Shown here one piece after another: positions 45,325-55,859 of a stretch of DNA of 64,000 nucleotides; position 1 is the first letter of the stretch, and the number at the start of each line of letters is the position of its first letter. This DNA is from Cantharellus purpuraceus (taxonomy: Eukaryota; Basidiomycota; Agaricomycetes; Cantharellales; Hydnaceae). Location of the stretch: assembly GCA_025174535.1 (NCBI GenBank), contig JALBUN010000045.1:1674001-1738000 (forward strand). The letters run 5' to 3'. A model generated the notes under the pieces. That model was given only the letters and a program-made list of their open reading frames with translations, was not told the origin of the DNA and ran no database searches. The translations under genes were made by a program, and so were the position numbers.

Positions 45325-46310
45325 ACTACCTACTGGTAGTCATAGATTGCTTCACATCACAGGTACATATAATACCTACGAACATCACGTAACAGCGAAA
45401 GGAGTAGCATGGCTATTCCTTAAAGAAGTTGTATGCCTTCACAGTGTACCAGACTCAATTGTGTCTGATTAAGATTCAAAGTTCACATCTATCTTTTGGC
45501 ATGAACTACAGTGGATAATGGGAGTGAAACTCCTCATGTCCACAGCATTCCATCCACAAACAGATGGAGTGACAGAACGAGTGAATCATTCCATTGGCCA
45601 AATACTTTGTACTGTTGTACAAAGTGATCAGAAAGATTGGGCACACAAGTGTCCAATGGTGGAGTTTGCGCTAAACTCCAACATAAGCTCAACAACAGGG
45701 TTTACTCTGTTTGAACTTAACCACAGGTATATGCCTAGGATAGGCATGCCCATTAACAATGACACCAAGTTCAAGGGTGTCAAACAATTTGCACAGCAGG
45801 CCCAAACAAACCTGCTAGTGGCACACAACACAATTATAGAAAGTCGTGTAATTCAGACATTTCATGCCAATAAGAAATGTTGGGAAGGTCCAACCTTCCA
45901 GAGAGGTGACAAAGTCTACCTCTCAATGAAAAACTTGACTCTACCTAAGGGTAGAACCAGCAAACTAGTGCCCAGATATATTGGGCCCTATAAAATAATT
46001 GAAGCCCCTAATAAAGCTTCAACAGTGACACTGGAACTGCCACCAGAACTGACCAGTAAGTGTATTACACCTACATTCCATGTCAGTCTCATTTGACCAT
46101 ATGTGCCGAATGATGAGATGAGATTCCTGAAATGGGAAGTGAAGTCATTTTATGACTTTGGGAACAACGATGAGCAGGAGTGGCTCATCGATGGATAAGT
46201 GATAAAGAACTTGAATTTCAAGTTCTATGGACATTGGGAGACGTCACCTGGGAACCTTACACATCATGTAAGGACTTAGAAGCTCTAGATGATTATTTAG
46301 AGCTTTGAGG
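45325..46310 (+). pseudogene. Gypsy-B-1 integrase core and chromodomain
   Basis: Reads YLLVVIDCFTSQVHIIPT, then PDSIVSD followed by a TAA, DSKFTSIFWHEL, and STAFHPQTDGVTERVNHSIGQ, so the catalytic Asp, Asp and Glu regions are visible. Next come GFTLFELNHRYMP, GDKVYLSMKNL, YIGPYKIIEAPNKA, FHVSLI and the chromodomain EVKSFYDFGNNDEQEWLID, ELEFQVLWTLGDVTWEPY. It continues the integrase left at 24104 on the minus strand, once the inversion is undone. Confidence 0.85.
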
Positions 46311-46734
46311 GGTGATTTGAGCATGATAACTACCTCATAGACAGTAGTTCTCAGAGAGACAGAGCCCCAAAGATCTAATGGGGCTCAAGGGGGAGAAGTG
46401 GAGCTACCAAGAATAAAGGTAGCTCCTAGCAGGATGCAACAAGAGCTACCATCAATGATGGTAGCTCAATGAGGGGAGGAGGAACCACCTTGACTAATGG
46501 TAGTTCCTAGATAAGGATAGAGCTACCATAACAACAGGCAGCTTGATGGCAGAAAAAACTGCTCCCATAGGGAGCAGTTCACCATTGTGCTACTCATAGT
46601 AGCATGAAAGGGGTAAGCAATAATTAATTGCAGTGATGTAGTCACTGGAAAATTCTCAATAAAGAATTTTCAAGCTCAACCATGAAAGGCTAGCGGTGTT
46701 TCTTTGAACCACCACAACCCCCCCCTCCATTAAA
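46311..46734 (+). other. Gypsy-B-1 linker between pol and accessory ORF
   Basis: 424 bp, homologous to 43481-43900, with the same GAGCTACC/GGTAGCTC inverted repeats. No coding sequence is recognised. It ends at the ATG of the accessory ORF. Confidence 0.55.
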
Positions 46735-49417
46735 ATGTCATCTCTCAGAAGGGAGATGATGGACGCTCAGGATGAGCATCCAATGGAAGTTGAACAAACT
46801 TCCACAGCTGCAGCACCGGTAACTAGTGCTGCAGATATGATCAGGGGTCATCAAGATGAGATGACCTGGAAAATTGGTGGATGGCACGGTGACACTGCCA
46901 TCCATCACCCTCATGGGTGCAACAAGTGTGACACATATATGTCACACTTAATCAAGGTCCAAAATGGAGGCCAACTATATCTTTCCACCACTTCAGGGGA
47001 AAGAGCATTAAGAGTCACATGGCCGCAACTTATATGCAACATCAAAGATGATGTTGTGACACCTTATTGTGAAGACTATGATAAGATGTACAAGGACAAC
47101 TCAGACCTGTTTGCACAGGTCCAAGAACTTGAAGGACTTCTCAACAATGAGAAGTCCAAAGTAACTCATCTCCGAGATGAGTTAAAAACACTGAAGGAGG
47201 CTGCCACCAGAGCACCTCCTACATTCAAGACCAAGCTCACGATGGTGCGCTTGGCCCCAGTAGCATTGCTATCACGTGCTACAGCAGGCAAATCATTGCC
47301 TGCCATTATGTCGTTACAGCCCATGGCTTCATCATCATGGGAAATGATAGACCTCACCAAAGAGGATGATCTCCTGGGCAAATTGCCTCAGGTCGACCCT
47401 CAAGGGTTCAAAGGTCAAGATTGGGATGATACCGACCCAATCTGGGAAGGATATGACCACGATCGTGGTCTCCTCCTGGCTAGCATCCCCAAGGGTGCTA
47501 AGCAACCGGGCAAACTCAAAGAGTTTGCCCTATCCAAAATTGAAGCTGAGATTGACCAGCTTCAAAAGGAGTATATGGCTGGTGACACCAGCCATACCTT
47601 AAAAGACCCAGTGTTGAAGACGCTGGAGGAAGCCCAGCATACAAATTATCACAAATGCTGGGATGATTTTGGGCATGCCCTCAAGCATGCCAATGTGGGG
47701 AAATCATTCCCCAAATGAGCACTGTGGTTCATGACTGCAGCTGACCCTCCCAGAGCAGTCACTGGCCACCTGCCGCAACCTCTGGGCAAGTCCACCCCTA
47801 TCAGGGCATACTGGTTCAACATCTGCGATACAGACACTCTGGAGTTCGTATTGCTCCATAAAAAAGCATTGGCCACACCATTCGCAGAACAGACTGTACT
47901 GATGCACAGAGTCATCAAGAGAATGACTCTGCTAGCTCATGCTGATAATGCAAGTCTTACTGTCACTCTATCAACCACACCGGTAGACACACTTGCCCTC
48001 ATACAGGGGTGGCAAGTGAACCCTAATGGGGTCCCCCCAGCCATCCAACAGGAGTTGGATGGTAATATGAACCTGTCCAATCTGGACATATGGATGTGGC
48101 TACAAAAGGCCACTCCCAAGAAGGGTTCTTCCATATTTAAGAAGAACCTCTGGACTATGTTCCAGAATCCTGGCCACTGGGGGTTATTGACCAGTGGTCA
48201 AAAGTTCTCACCAACTATTGGTGACACCTTTCATGCTTCAGTCACTGGAGTGTATGATTGGGGGAATCACTCCCCCAAAGAACATACTGAATTAGAGCTT
48301 GCGCTCTGGTTTAGATGATCAGGGGGCATCACTCCCAATCATGCTGCTATATTAGAGGAGTTTGCTAAACGCATCACCTCTGGAGCAGCATTTAACCAGC
48401 CCGCCAGGGTTGGTAAGCAAAAGCAGGAGACTCAGAGAGTCTCCCAAGCAGCTCATAAAGCTGCTAAATGCTCTCTTGCTGAGCATTTAGGTCATGATCA
48501 ACTCAATCGTGTTATATAAATGATGTGAATAATCGCCTTGCTGGGTTGTAGTGACAAGCAGAAGTCAAAGTGGGAACACGATGTATGCAAATAGTTTCTT
48601 TGTGTGAAGTTTGGAGTGATTTGGATAAGTCCTCATCTGGATACAAGCTAATTCAGCAGGTAGCAGGAGTAGATGATTTGATTTGAAGTAAATGCTTAAT
48701 AAAAATGTAGCCAGTGATTGTATGGATTCGTAATTAGAGATTCGAGTGGGATATGCAATATTCTAATAGAATATGCAAAAGCTAATAGAAATACGCATTC
48801 GTTCTGGAGATATTCCAGATACAAATAGATTCAGACACACAGACAGAATATGTGAGAGATAATTACTCTCAATTTTCAAGTGTGTTACAGATGTGATTTA
48901 TATATGATACTAAATCCTATGAATGAGTGAAGTCATTCGTGAATGTCCTGAGTCAATGATGGGATGGATGATGAGATGATGATGGGGGGAAGTGTCCATG
49001 ATGATGAAATGATGAAAATAAAAGCGAAATAATGTCTGGGAAGTTCTGGAACTCACAGGGGCTTCTCCTGTTCCCTATTCCATTCCTGTAACCGTCCTCC
49101 TTTACCCCCTTTGCCCCTCCAAACCTCCTGAGCCTCCTATATGCTCCTGTTCCTCCCCTGTCCCCTCTAATCCCCCTCTCCTCTCCTTTCTCCCCAGAAG
49201 TCCAGTGGCTAGATGTCTGGCAGCTGGAACAACAAATCATGAACTTGATCGGGATGCTGCAGTAGCAATTGCATCCTCCTCATCCATTCAAGTGGATGAG
49301 GATACCGCAACCACGTCAGGGATGACTGAGAGCCATCCCCCTCTGGAGCCATATGAACAAGATGATCATATGGACACCGACTCATCGGAACAGCTTCATA
49401 AGGAGCTGTATGATTAA
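46735..49417 (+). pseudogene. Gypsy-B-1 accessory ORF, interrupted by LTR-C
   Basis: Best preserved copy: MSSLRREMMDAQDEHPMEVEQTS through a 327-codon open stretch, a TGA at 47716-47718 (TGG in the other copy), a second open stretch to LELALWFR, a TGA at 48316, then AILEEFAKRITSGAAFNQPARVGKQ. LTR-C is inserted at 48510-49234, after which the C-terminus resumes and ends EQLHKELYD and TAA. Without LTR-C it has about 650 codons, matching the other copy. Features: HHPHGCNKCDTYMSHL (C-x2-C), coiled coil QVQELEGLLNNEKSKVTHL, IDLTKEDDLLGKL. Function unknown. Confidence 0.78.
48510..49234 (-). repeat. LTR-C solo copy (725 bp), inverted, inside the Gypsy-B-1 accessory ORF
   Basis: Reverse complement of 21663-22428. 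Flanks AATCG (48505-48509) and AATCA (49235-49239) fit a 5-bp target duplication with one change. A solo LTR arises when the two LTRs of one element recombine. Confidence 0.8.
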
Positions 49418-49459
49418 AAGGTACTGAATGGGATTGTGCCTCATTCAAAAAGGGGAGGG

Positions 49460-49735
49460 TGTAAGTACCCAAGGTGCTTACTATAGTATGTAGCTAGATA
49501 GTTATAATTAGTGTATGCAGCATTCCATTAAGGAATGCTGTCTTCTTGATAGATATATGCACCCATAGGGTGCATATGTATAGTTATTATGTAAGCCAGT
49601 GGACCCAAGTACACGTGTGGGTCCACATGTAGGAGACAGAAAACTTAGTAACTACCACACTGTACAGCACATCGCCCAACCAATACACTTGGTTGAGTTC
49701 TGTGCAACAATGTGAACTAAGACACCCAATTAACA
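49460..49735 (+). repeat. LTR-D copy 3: 3' LTR of Gypsy-B-1
   Basis: 276 bp, TGTAAGTACCCAAGG to CCAATTAACA, preceded by the polypurine tract AAAAAGGGGAGGG (49447-49459). Followed by CAGGA (49736-49740), matching the flank of LTR-D copy 1 in reverse complement. Confidence 0.9.
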
Positions 49736-50910
49736 CAGGAGTCATAGCATGAGTCACCATTAGTCAAATAACTCAGGCAATGTTATGAAATATGAGTTGG
49801 ATGCCTTGCTGGGTCCAAAGTCAAGTAGAGGTTGGATGGGAGGTGTATATATGCATGTTTGTAGATTGTGTAGGTGTCATACAGCCTTGTGGATGTTATC
49901 AATGGATAGATATAAATGAGAAGCAATTAGATCATTTGAGATATTGATGAAACTCAAAGAAACACAGAAGATATGACAGAAACAGTATGTTCACTTTCAG
50001 ATATGGCAACCCATCAAACAAGGTTGGAGAGGCTAAAACTCTTGTTCATTTCATTGCTAGCTAGGCTTGTTTTATACAAGCTATACATATATAGAGTCCA
50101 TGTGAGAATTATTGGGCCAAAGGGATAAAGGGAAAATAAATGAGCATAAAAGCAAATTAGGGGTGATCCCCTGACCCCTACCTCCTAACCTCCTTACCCA
50201 TTCATTTTCCTATCCCCTAGCCCCTCAGCTCCTTTTCTACTCACTCCTGGGCCTCCTATATGCCCCTGAGCTTCATATATCCTAACAGGTAATACACTAT
50301 TTCCCAGGACCATCTGCACAGCTATGGGCAGGCACAGCTTTTTGTGGGTCCATATGGGTCCAAAACTTCACCCAGCAGAACAATAAGTTTGTGAACTCAT
50401 TTCTGCATAGAAAATTCCCAAAAAAAAATAGGAAAAAAAGAGAATATTTGAATAGCCCTAAATCAAGAGAAAGCAGCAAGTTTATGCTGGTATTTTAAGG
50501 CCATGAAGTGAAAAGGTACAGTTTCAGGACAGTAAACAAGATCTTTTTTCAGGGAAAACTAGTTCCCACACAACCAGAGTAATTATTATTATTAAGGTGC
50601 TGTGACATGGAGATTCAAAGACATAACTGGAGTTGGTGCTAGTGAGAAGTGAAGAGACTTCACTGTTCCAGTTCTACCAGAGACAGAGGGGTGCAATACT
50701 ATTGAGTTGGATCGAGTAGACTTGGCTTCAACTTGTGTGTTGCATCCCCTCAGATTGTTGGTCCAATATTTTGGAAGTACAGAGTTGGATCAGAGATCTG
50801 GAGTTCAACTTTTCAAGAAGCCAAGAGATGCTGAGGTCAAACTTAGTTGATATGTGAACTACTGTAACATACAGAGAATAGCCTGTATAAGTATACAAAG
50901 AATTGAATGG

Positions 50911-50943
<33 letters not shown>

Positions 50944-51183
50944 AGAGTAGGAGAACAATAGGACAGATTTGGGATACAACATGGAAAGGAGTTCAGACTC
51001 ACGTCCAAACTAATACTAATACTAATCAATATAAAAAGGGATGGTTATTGTAACCCATATCAAGGAAACTACTTATCAAGAGGACAATAAATGGAGTTTG
51101 GGGTTGTTGGAGATGGAGTTGATGGATGTGGAGTACACGGAGGTGGAGATTGAGCCTGGAGATCAGACTCAGTGTTACAGGAT
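49736..51183. repeat. Degenerate repeat mosaic, including an E-like fragment, repeat F copy 2 and a 31-bp poly(A)
   Basis: No gene is supported. About 50282-50575 is a diverged, inverted relative of part of repeat E (shared CAGCAGAA...AGAGAATATTTGAATA). About 50597-50755 is repeat F copy 2. A run of 31 A at 50911-50941 follows. The stretch 49990-50285 begins TGTTCACTTTCAG and ends CCTAACA and could be another LTR, without confirmation. Confidence 0.45.
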
Positions 51184-51440
51184 GTAACAATTATTAGGTT
51201 TCAAATATGTATTCAAGTCATACAACTGAGGACTTCATTCCCCAGTTCAAATATCAAATCACATCTAGGTCCTAAGTCCATTTCAACTATTAAGTTGTAC
51301 TCCACCTCTGAAATCTTGGACACCAGTATTAGTGAAGGTGCAGCACATAAGCTGAAGCCAAGTCTGTTCTGACCACCACAATTCCAATTCCAACCTTAAC
51401 TCAGAAGACTTGACCCATCAATGGACTCTATGGCATAACA
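51184..51440 (+). repeat. Gypsy-A LTR, 3' half only
   Basis: Starts in the middle of the LTR at AATTATTAGGTTTCAAATATG and runs to GGCATAACA at 51440. The first half is missing. Confidence 0.7.
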
Positions 51441-52103
51441 CTAGAGTGACATACAGTGTCATCCTCTATATCTCAGCAACTGTTGATTTTTCAGTTCAAG
51501 GGTAAGGTCACTTACAGTTGTGTAACTGGACTTGATTGCACTCAAAGTAGTGATTATCCTGCTTTGGGCATGAGTGTAGTATCTGCCTCATGTGACTATG
51601 AATCTACAGGGTGAGATTGTCTGTCAATAGTCCTGCCATTAGTGCTCTTGTTTGAGTAACTAGTGAGCATGTTATGATTATATTCATTAATGCCCAGATC
51701 CCCATCCAATCCCCCAGATCCCCATGCATATAAAATCTATATTCTATTTGGAAACTGTACATCCCATAGTCCATTTGATCATTGCAACTCTGCCCATCCA
51801 TCTCCAGTTCCACTGATGCATCACCATCACCATAGGAACTGGACATCTGTCCCTGCTGGACTCAGACATATTCACATAAGGCTGTCAGCCTCAGAGATCC
51901 ATCACCAGTGTAATCATTATTAGATTTCAAATATGTATTTAAGTCGTACTACTGGGGACTTCATTCCCCAGTTCAAATATCAAATCACATCTAGGTGCTA
52001 AGTCCAATCCAAACTATCTAAGTCATACTCCATCTCTAAAATCTTGGACACAGGTATTAGTGAGGGCACAGCACATAAGCTGAAGCCAAGTCTGTTCTGA
52101 CCC

Positions 52104-52617
52104 TGTTATGACTATATTCATTAACACCCAGATCCCCATCCAATCCACTCAGATCCCCACGCACATGAAATCTATACTCCATTTGGAAACCATCACATCT
52201 CCATTTATCTGTCTGATTGTCACCACCAATCTCGCTCATCCGCCTCTGGTTCTGATTGATGCATCAGCATCACCATAGGAACCCAGACATCCGTCCCTGT
52301 TGGACTCAGACATATTCACATAAGGCTGTCGGCCTCAGAGACCCATCACCGGAGTAATTATTATTAGATTTCAAATATGTATTTAAGTTGCCCAACTGGG
52401 GACTTCATTCCCCAGTTTGAATATTGAATCACACCTAGCTCCTAAGTCCAATCCTAACTATCTAAGTTGTACTCTGTCTCCAAAATCTTGGACACCAGTA
52501 TTAGTGAGGGCAGCACATAGGCTGAAGCCAAGTCCGTTCCAACCCCCATGATGCACCCTGATTTCCACTCCAACTCCAACCCAATCTCTGACCCCCAATT
52601 GGAACTAGTGCATAACA
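52104..52617 (+). repeat. Solo Gypsy-A LTR 'b' (514 bp), nested in LTR 'a'
   Basis: TGTTATGACTATATTC to GTGCATAACA, flanked by perfect GACCC at 52099-52103 and 52618-52622. Confidence 0.9.
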
Positions 52618-52632
52618 GACCCCCATGATGTA

Positions 52633-53146
52633 TGTTACACACTAGGTCCGATTGGGAGTTGGAGATTGGGTCGGAGGTTTGGTCAGAGTTGGAGTACGTC
52701 GTGGGGGTTGGAACGGACTTGGCTTCAGCTTATGTGCTGCACCCTCACTAATACCGGTGTCCCAGATTTCGGAGATGGAGTACAACTTAGAGAGTTAGGA
52801 TCAGACTTAGGAACTAGGCGTGATTTGATATTCAAACTGGGGAATGAAGTCCCCAGTCGGGCAACTTAAATACATATTTTGAAATCTAATAATAATTACT
52901 CTGGTGATGGGTCTCCAAGGCCAACGGCCTTACATGAGTATGTCCAAGTCCGATGGGGACGGATGTCCGGGTTCCTATGGTGATGCTGATGCATCAATTG
53001 GAACCGGAGATGGATGGGCGGAATCAGGGGTGACAATCGGACAGGTAGATGGAGATGGTGGTTTCCAATGGAGTATAGATTTCATATGCGCGGGGATCTG
53101 AGTGGATTGGACAGGGATCTGGACGTTAATGAATATAGTCATAACA
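52633..53146 (-). repeat. Solo Gypsy-A LTR 'c' (514 bp), nested in LTR 'a' in opposite orientation
   Basis: TGTTACACACTAGG to GTCATAACA on plus, flanked by perfect ATGTA at 52628-52632 and 53147-53151. Confidence 0.9.
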
Positions 53147-53639
53147 ATGTACCCAACACCAACTCTGACTCTGACCAAAGTTCCAACCTCCCATTGCACC
53201 TAGTGTGTAACAGAGCATTAGAATCTTGAACTCATGAGAAGCAGTTGCTAGACTACTTCACACACTGTTGTTACCCACTTCAGAGTGTCACTGGTTGGAA
53301 TTCATCCACCTACTTCCTCTAGCCTCTAAGTGCATTCCCCTCTTTTTGGAATATCTGGACCCTAAGCATCTGTGAACTCTAGACTCTGGAAGTCTTATTC
53401 ATTCCTTGCTGCTAAGACACATATTACCTTCCTGCATATAGTCTGCATTGCAGTAGGATTTGATATTCTTCTCAGCTGTTCATTTCACAGAATTGTGGTG
53501 ATTTAGAGTTCACCCTAACACCATAATCTTGTGGGGTCCAAAACAGCTTCCACTCTGACAACATAATAATCACATCAGGAGTGGTTGGTCATATAAGGTC
53601 ATTTGGGGTTATCAGCACAGTCACCTCTGCCCCAACCTC

Positions 53640-54294
53640 TACCTCAACCTCCATCACAGCCTCAAGCTTGTGCACCTACTCCTCTACTCACTACTGTTCC
53701 ACTGCTTTCATGGTGGTGCTCAGTTTGCTAGCATAATGGACATGCTCCACCCTTCCCTCCACTTCCTGTTTCTGCTCCACCTCCTCTGCTGCCTCTGCTC
53801 CTCATGTGCCCTCTGTTCCTCCTCACAACTCCTCCACTCTTCTTCCTCCCTCCACTTCACTTCCTCCTCCTGTCTCTTCCACTCTTCTTCCTCCCTCCAT
53901 CTCATCTCCTCCTCCTGCCTCTTCTGCTCCTCTTCCTCTCTCCATTTCTTCTCCTCCTCCTGTCTCTTCCACTCTTCTTCCTCCCTCCATCTCATCTCCT
54001 CCTCCTGCCTCTTCTGCTCCTCTTCCTCTCTCCATTTCTTCTCCTCCTCCTGTCTCTTCCACTCTTCTTCCTCCCTCCATCTCATCTTCTCCTCCTGCCT
54101 CTTCTGCTCCTCTTCCTCTCTCCATTTCTTCTCCTCCTCTTCCTCTTTCCACTTCTGTTCCTCAGCCTCCTTCCTTCTCTGTTCCTCCTTCCTTCTCTGT
54201 TCCTCCTTCTCTGCTCCTCCTCCTCCTCTCTCCATCAGGCCAGGAGCAATTGCTCAAGCTCAGCCATGCCCAAGTTTGCAAAGGGGTTTGACAT
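53640..54294 (-). pseudogene. Gypsy-A-3 antisense ORF fragment with 90-bp tandem repeats
   Basis: ATG at 54294 reads MSNPFANLGMAELEQLLLA, then TGA at the codon that is CGA in Gypsy-A-1, then a Glu/Lys/Arg coiled coil. About 53866-54135 holds three copies of a 90-bp unit (30 residues, alternating KKWREEEEQKRQEEE and MRWREEEEWKRQEEE). The TATA motif lies about 35 bp upstream. The Cys cluster half is gone. Confidence 0.75.
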
Positions 54295-54433
54295 TGTTAA
54301 GGATAAGACCTCAACACATCCCTCCTTTTATATGCCTCTAGACCCCCAATAAATCTCCAACCACACCCAACCATCTCACCTATTCAGTCTATGGACATAA
54401 GGCCTCAAGGGCTTGGCCTTAATGGAGAAATAC

Positions 54434-54916
54434 TGTTATGACCATATTAATTAATGCCCAGATCCCCATCTGATCTACCCAGATCCCTGTACACATGAAA
54501 TCTATACTCCATATGGAAACCATCACATCTCCATCAGTCCATCTGATCATCACTGTTGCTCCCACTCATCCATCTCTGGTTCCACTGATGCACTAGCATC
54601 ACCATAGGAACCTGGACATCTGTTCCCATCAGACTTAGACATACTCATGTAAGGCTGTTGGCCTTAGAGAACTATCACCAGAGTAATTATTATTAGATTT
54701 CAAACATGTATTTAAGTTGTACTACTGGGGACTTCACTCCCAGTTCAAATATCAAATCACATCTAGGTCCTACCTACTTAAGTCATATTCCACCAAAATC
54801 TCAGACACAGGTATTAGTGAGGGTGCAGCACATAAGCTGAAGAAGTCCATTCTGACCACCACAACTCTAACTCCATCCCCAAAGATCCAACCCCCCAACA
54901 GACCCAGTGCATAACA
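54434..54916 (+). repeat. Gypsy-A-3 3' LTR, right border of the transposon nest
   Basis: TGTTATGACCATATTAATTAATG to GTGCATAACA, preceded by AATGGAGAAATAC in the position of the polypurine tract. It belongs with the antisense ORF remnant to its left; gag-pol and 5' LTR of this element are absent. Confidence 0.82.
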
Positions 54917-55859
54917 GTAATTGGCAATAGTTTTAGCAATGGCCAACTAGAATATTAATTTGCAAGTCACAGAGTGTGGACTTGGATAATGCAAAGAGAG
55001 TGAGAGGTATAGTTGCTCAGTGAATGAGACAACCTTTTGACTCGTAGATTCCCCTGTCCAACATCAGCAAGGTTCTCTGGAACAACAGACCAGCTATCAA
55101 AAGGTGGGAGTAACACAAATGCAGGTGTTATTGGTGTTTCCCGGTTCTCTGGCATCCAGTGGTACCCTTTGTCGAGGACTGGGAGATATAGTGGCTATTG
55201 GGAATAGATCAGGGATAGATCAGCAACCTATGGGTTCCTTTCGGGAATTGACTGGATCAGTAACATGGAATATCTGGGATTCGGGACAGGGGTCTTAGAT
55301 GTGTAGGAATCCCACTCTCATCACCATGTAGAAGAGGATTCCCTCTTAGACGATGATAGTTTGAGACAGCAAGATTGATTCTCCTCCCAACTCCCCGTTC
55401 TTTATGATACAGCATCAACACCTACAAACCGGCTCGCTCAGAATAGCATACGGAGGGCTCCGTCGACGGGATCTGGGCAATGGGCGGTCAGGACCAACGC
55501 TGCCCTGCCAGAATGCGCAAGATCATTTCAATCTTTGCTGACAGCAAGCCTTCGAAGGGCGGCATAAATAGTGCACGTGCTTTGATTGACTAGCGCCGGT
55601 TTCTAGGGATATGGTCAGTGATGCGACTATGCGCACAATCTCGGCGTAAAGAAACTCCGTCGACAACGGATTGACAATTGTCATCCCATGCTGCATTCCA
55701 CAACGCATGGAGTATCATAAATCCTTTTCCTGAAAAACAGACACTCTGGAATTTACCTACAACTGTGAAACAAAATGCAACTCGAGGAAACTTGTGCACG
55801 ATGAACACCCCCAGCCCCACCAATAGAATGAGATAAAATAAAATCCACGATGATTCCAG
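54917..55859. other. Intergenic region between transposon nest and CFT2
   Basis: About 940 bp of non-repeat DNA with short minus-strand frames (54967-55155, 55590-55823) that show no family features. One contains a hydrophobic stretch VGLGVFIVHKFPRVAFCFTVV, too little to call a gene. It contains the 3' flank of CFT2. Confidence 0.4.

Larger units (their letters stand above)
51670..53212 (+). repeat. Solo Gypsy-A LTR 'a', containing two further solo LTRs
   Basis: Starts TGTTATGATTATATTC and ends GTGTGTAACA, flanked by GAGCA at 51665-51669 and 53213-53217. Its sequence is continuous only after removing 52104-52617 and 52633-53146 with their duplications. No internal retrotransposon sequence is left. 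Confidence 0.87.
51441..53545 (+). repeat. Repeat E copy 4, 5'-truncated, split by a Gypsy-A LTR cluster
   Basis: Left piece 51441-51669 (CTAGAGTGACATACAGTGTC...), right piece 53213-53545, ending GGGGTCCAAAACA. Between them lies the nested LTR cluster 51670-53212. About 16 bp present in copies 1 and 2 (TGTACTGCCTTTGCAG region) are missing at the left junction. Confidence 0.75.

Noticed and set aside
50911..50941. Poly(A) run as the tail of a LINE or SINE
   Set aside because: No target duplication, polymerase III boxes or reverse transcriptase were found next to it; treated as a simple homopolymer.
53804..54352. Long plus-strand Leu/Ser/Pro-rich frames opposite the coiled-coil ORF
   Set aside because: CTC/TCC-rich shadow of the Glu/Lys/Arg-rich antisense ORF. 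The minus frame has the conserved MSNP start and TATA box; the plus frames have neither.
14703..54916. tRNA, rRNA or other structured RNA genes in the nest
   Set aside because: No sequence with tRNA A and B boxes or rRNA blocks was noticed by eye. A tRNA scan would be the decisive check and could not be run.
55590..55823. Possible small membrane protein gene on minus
   Set aside because: Single hydrophobic stretch, no good start codon context or homology, and it lies in the 3' flank of CFT2.
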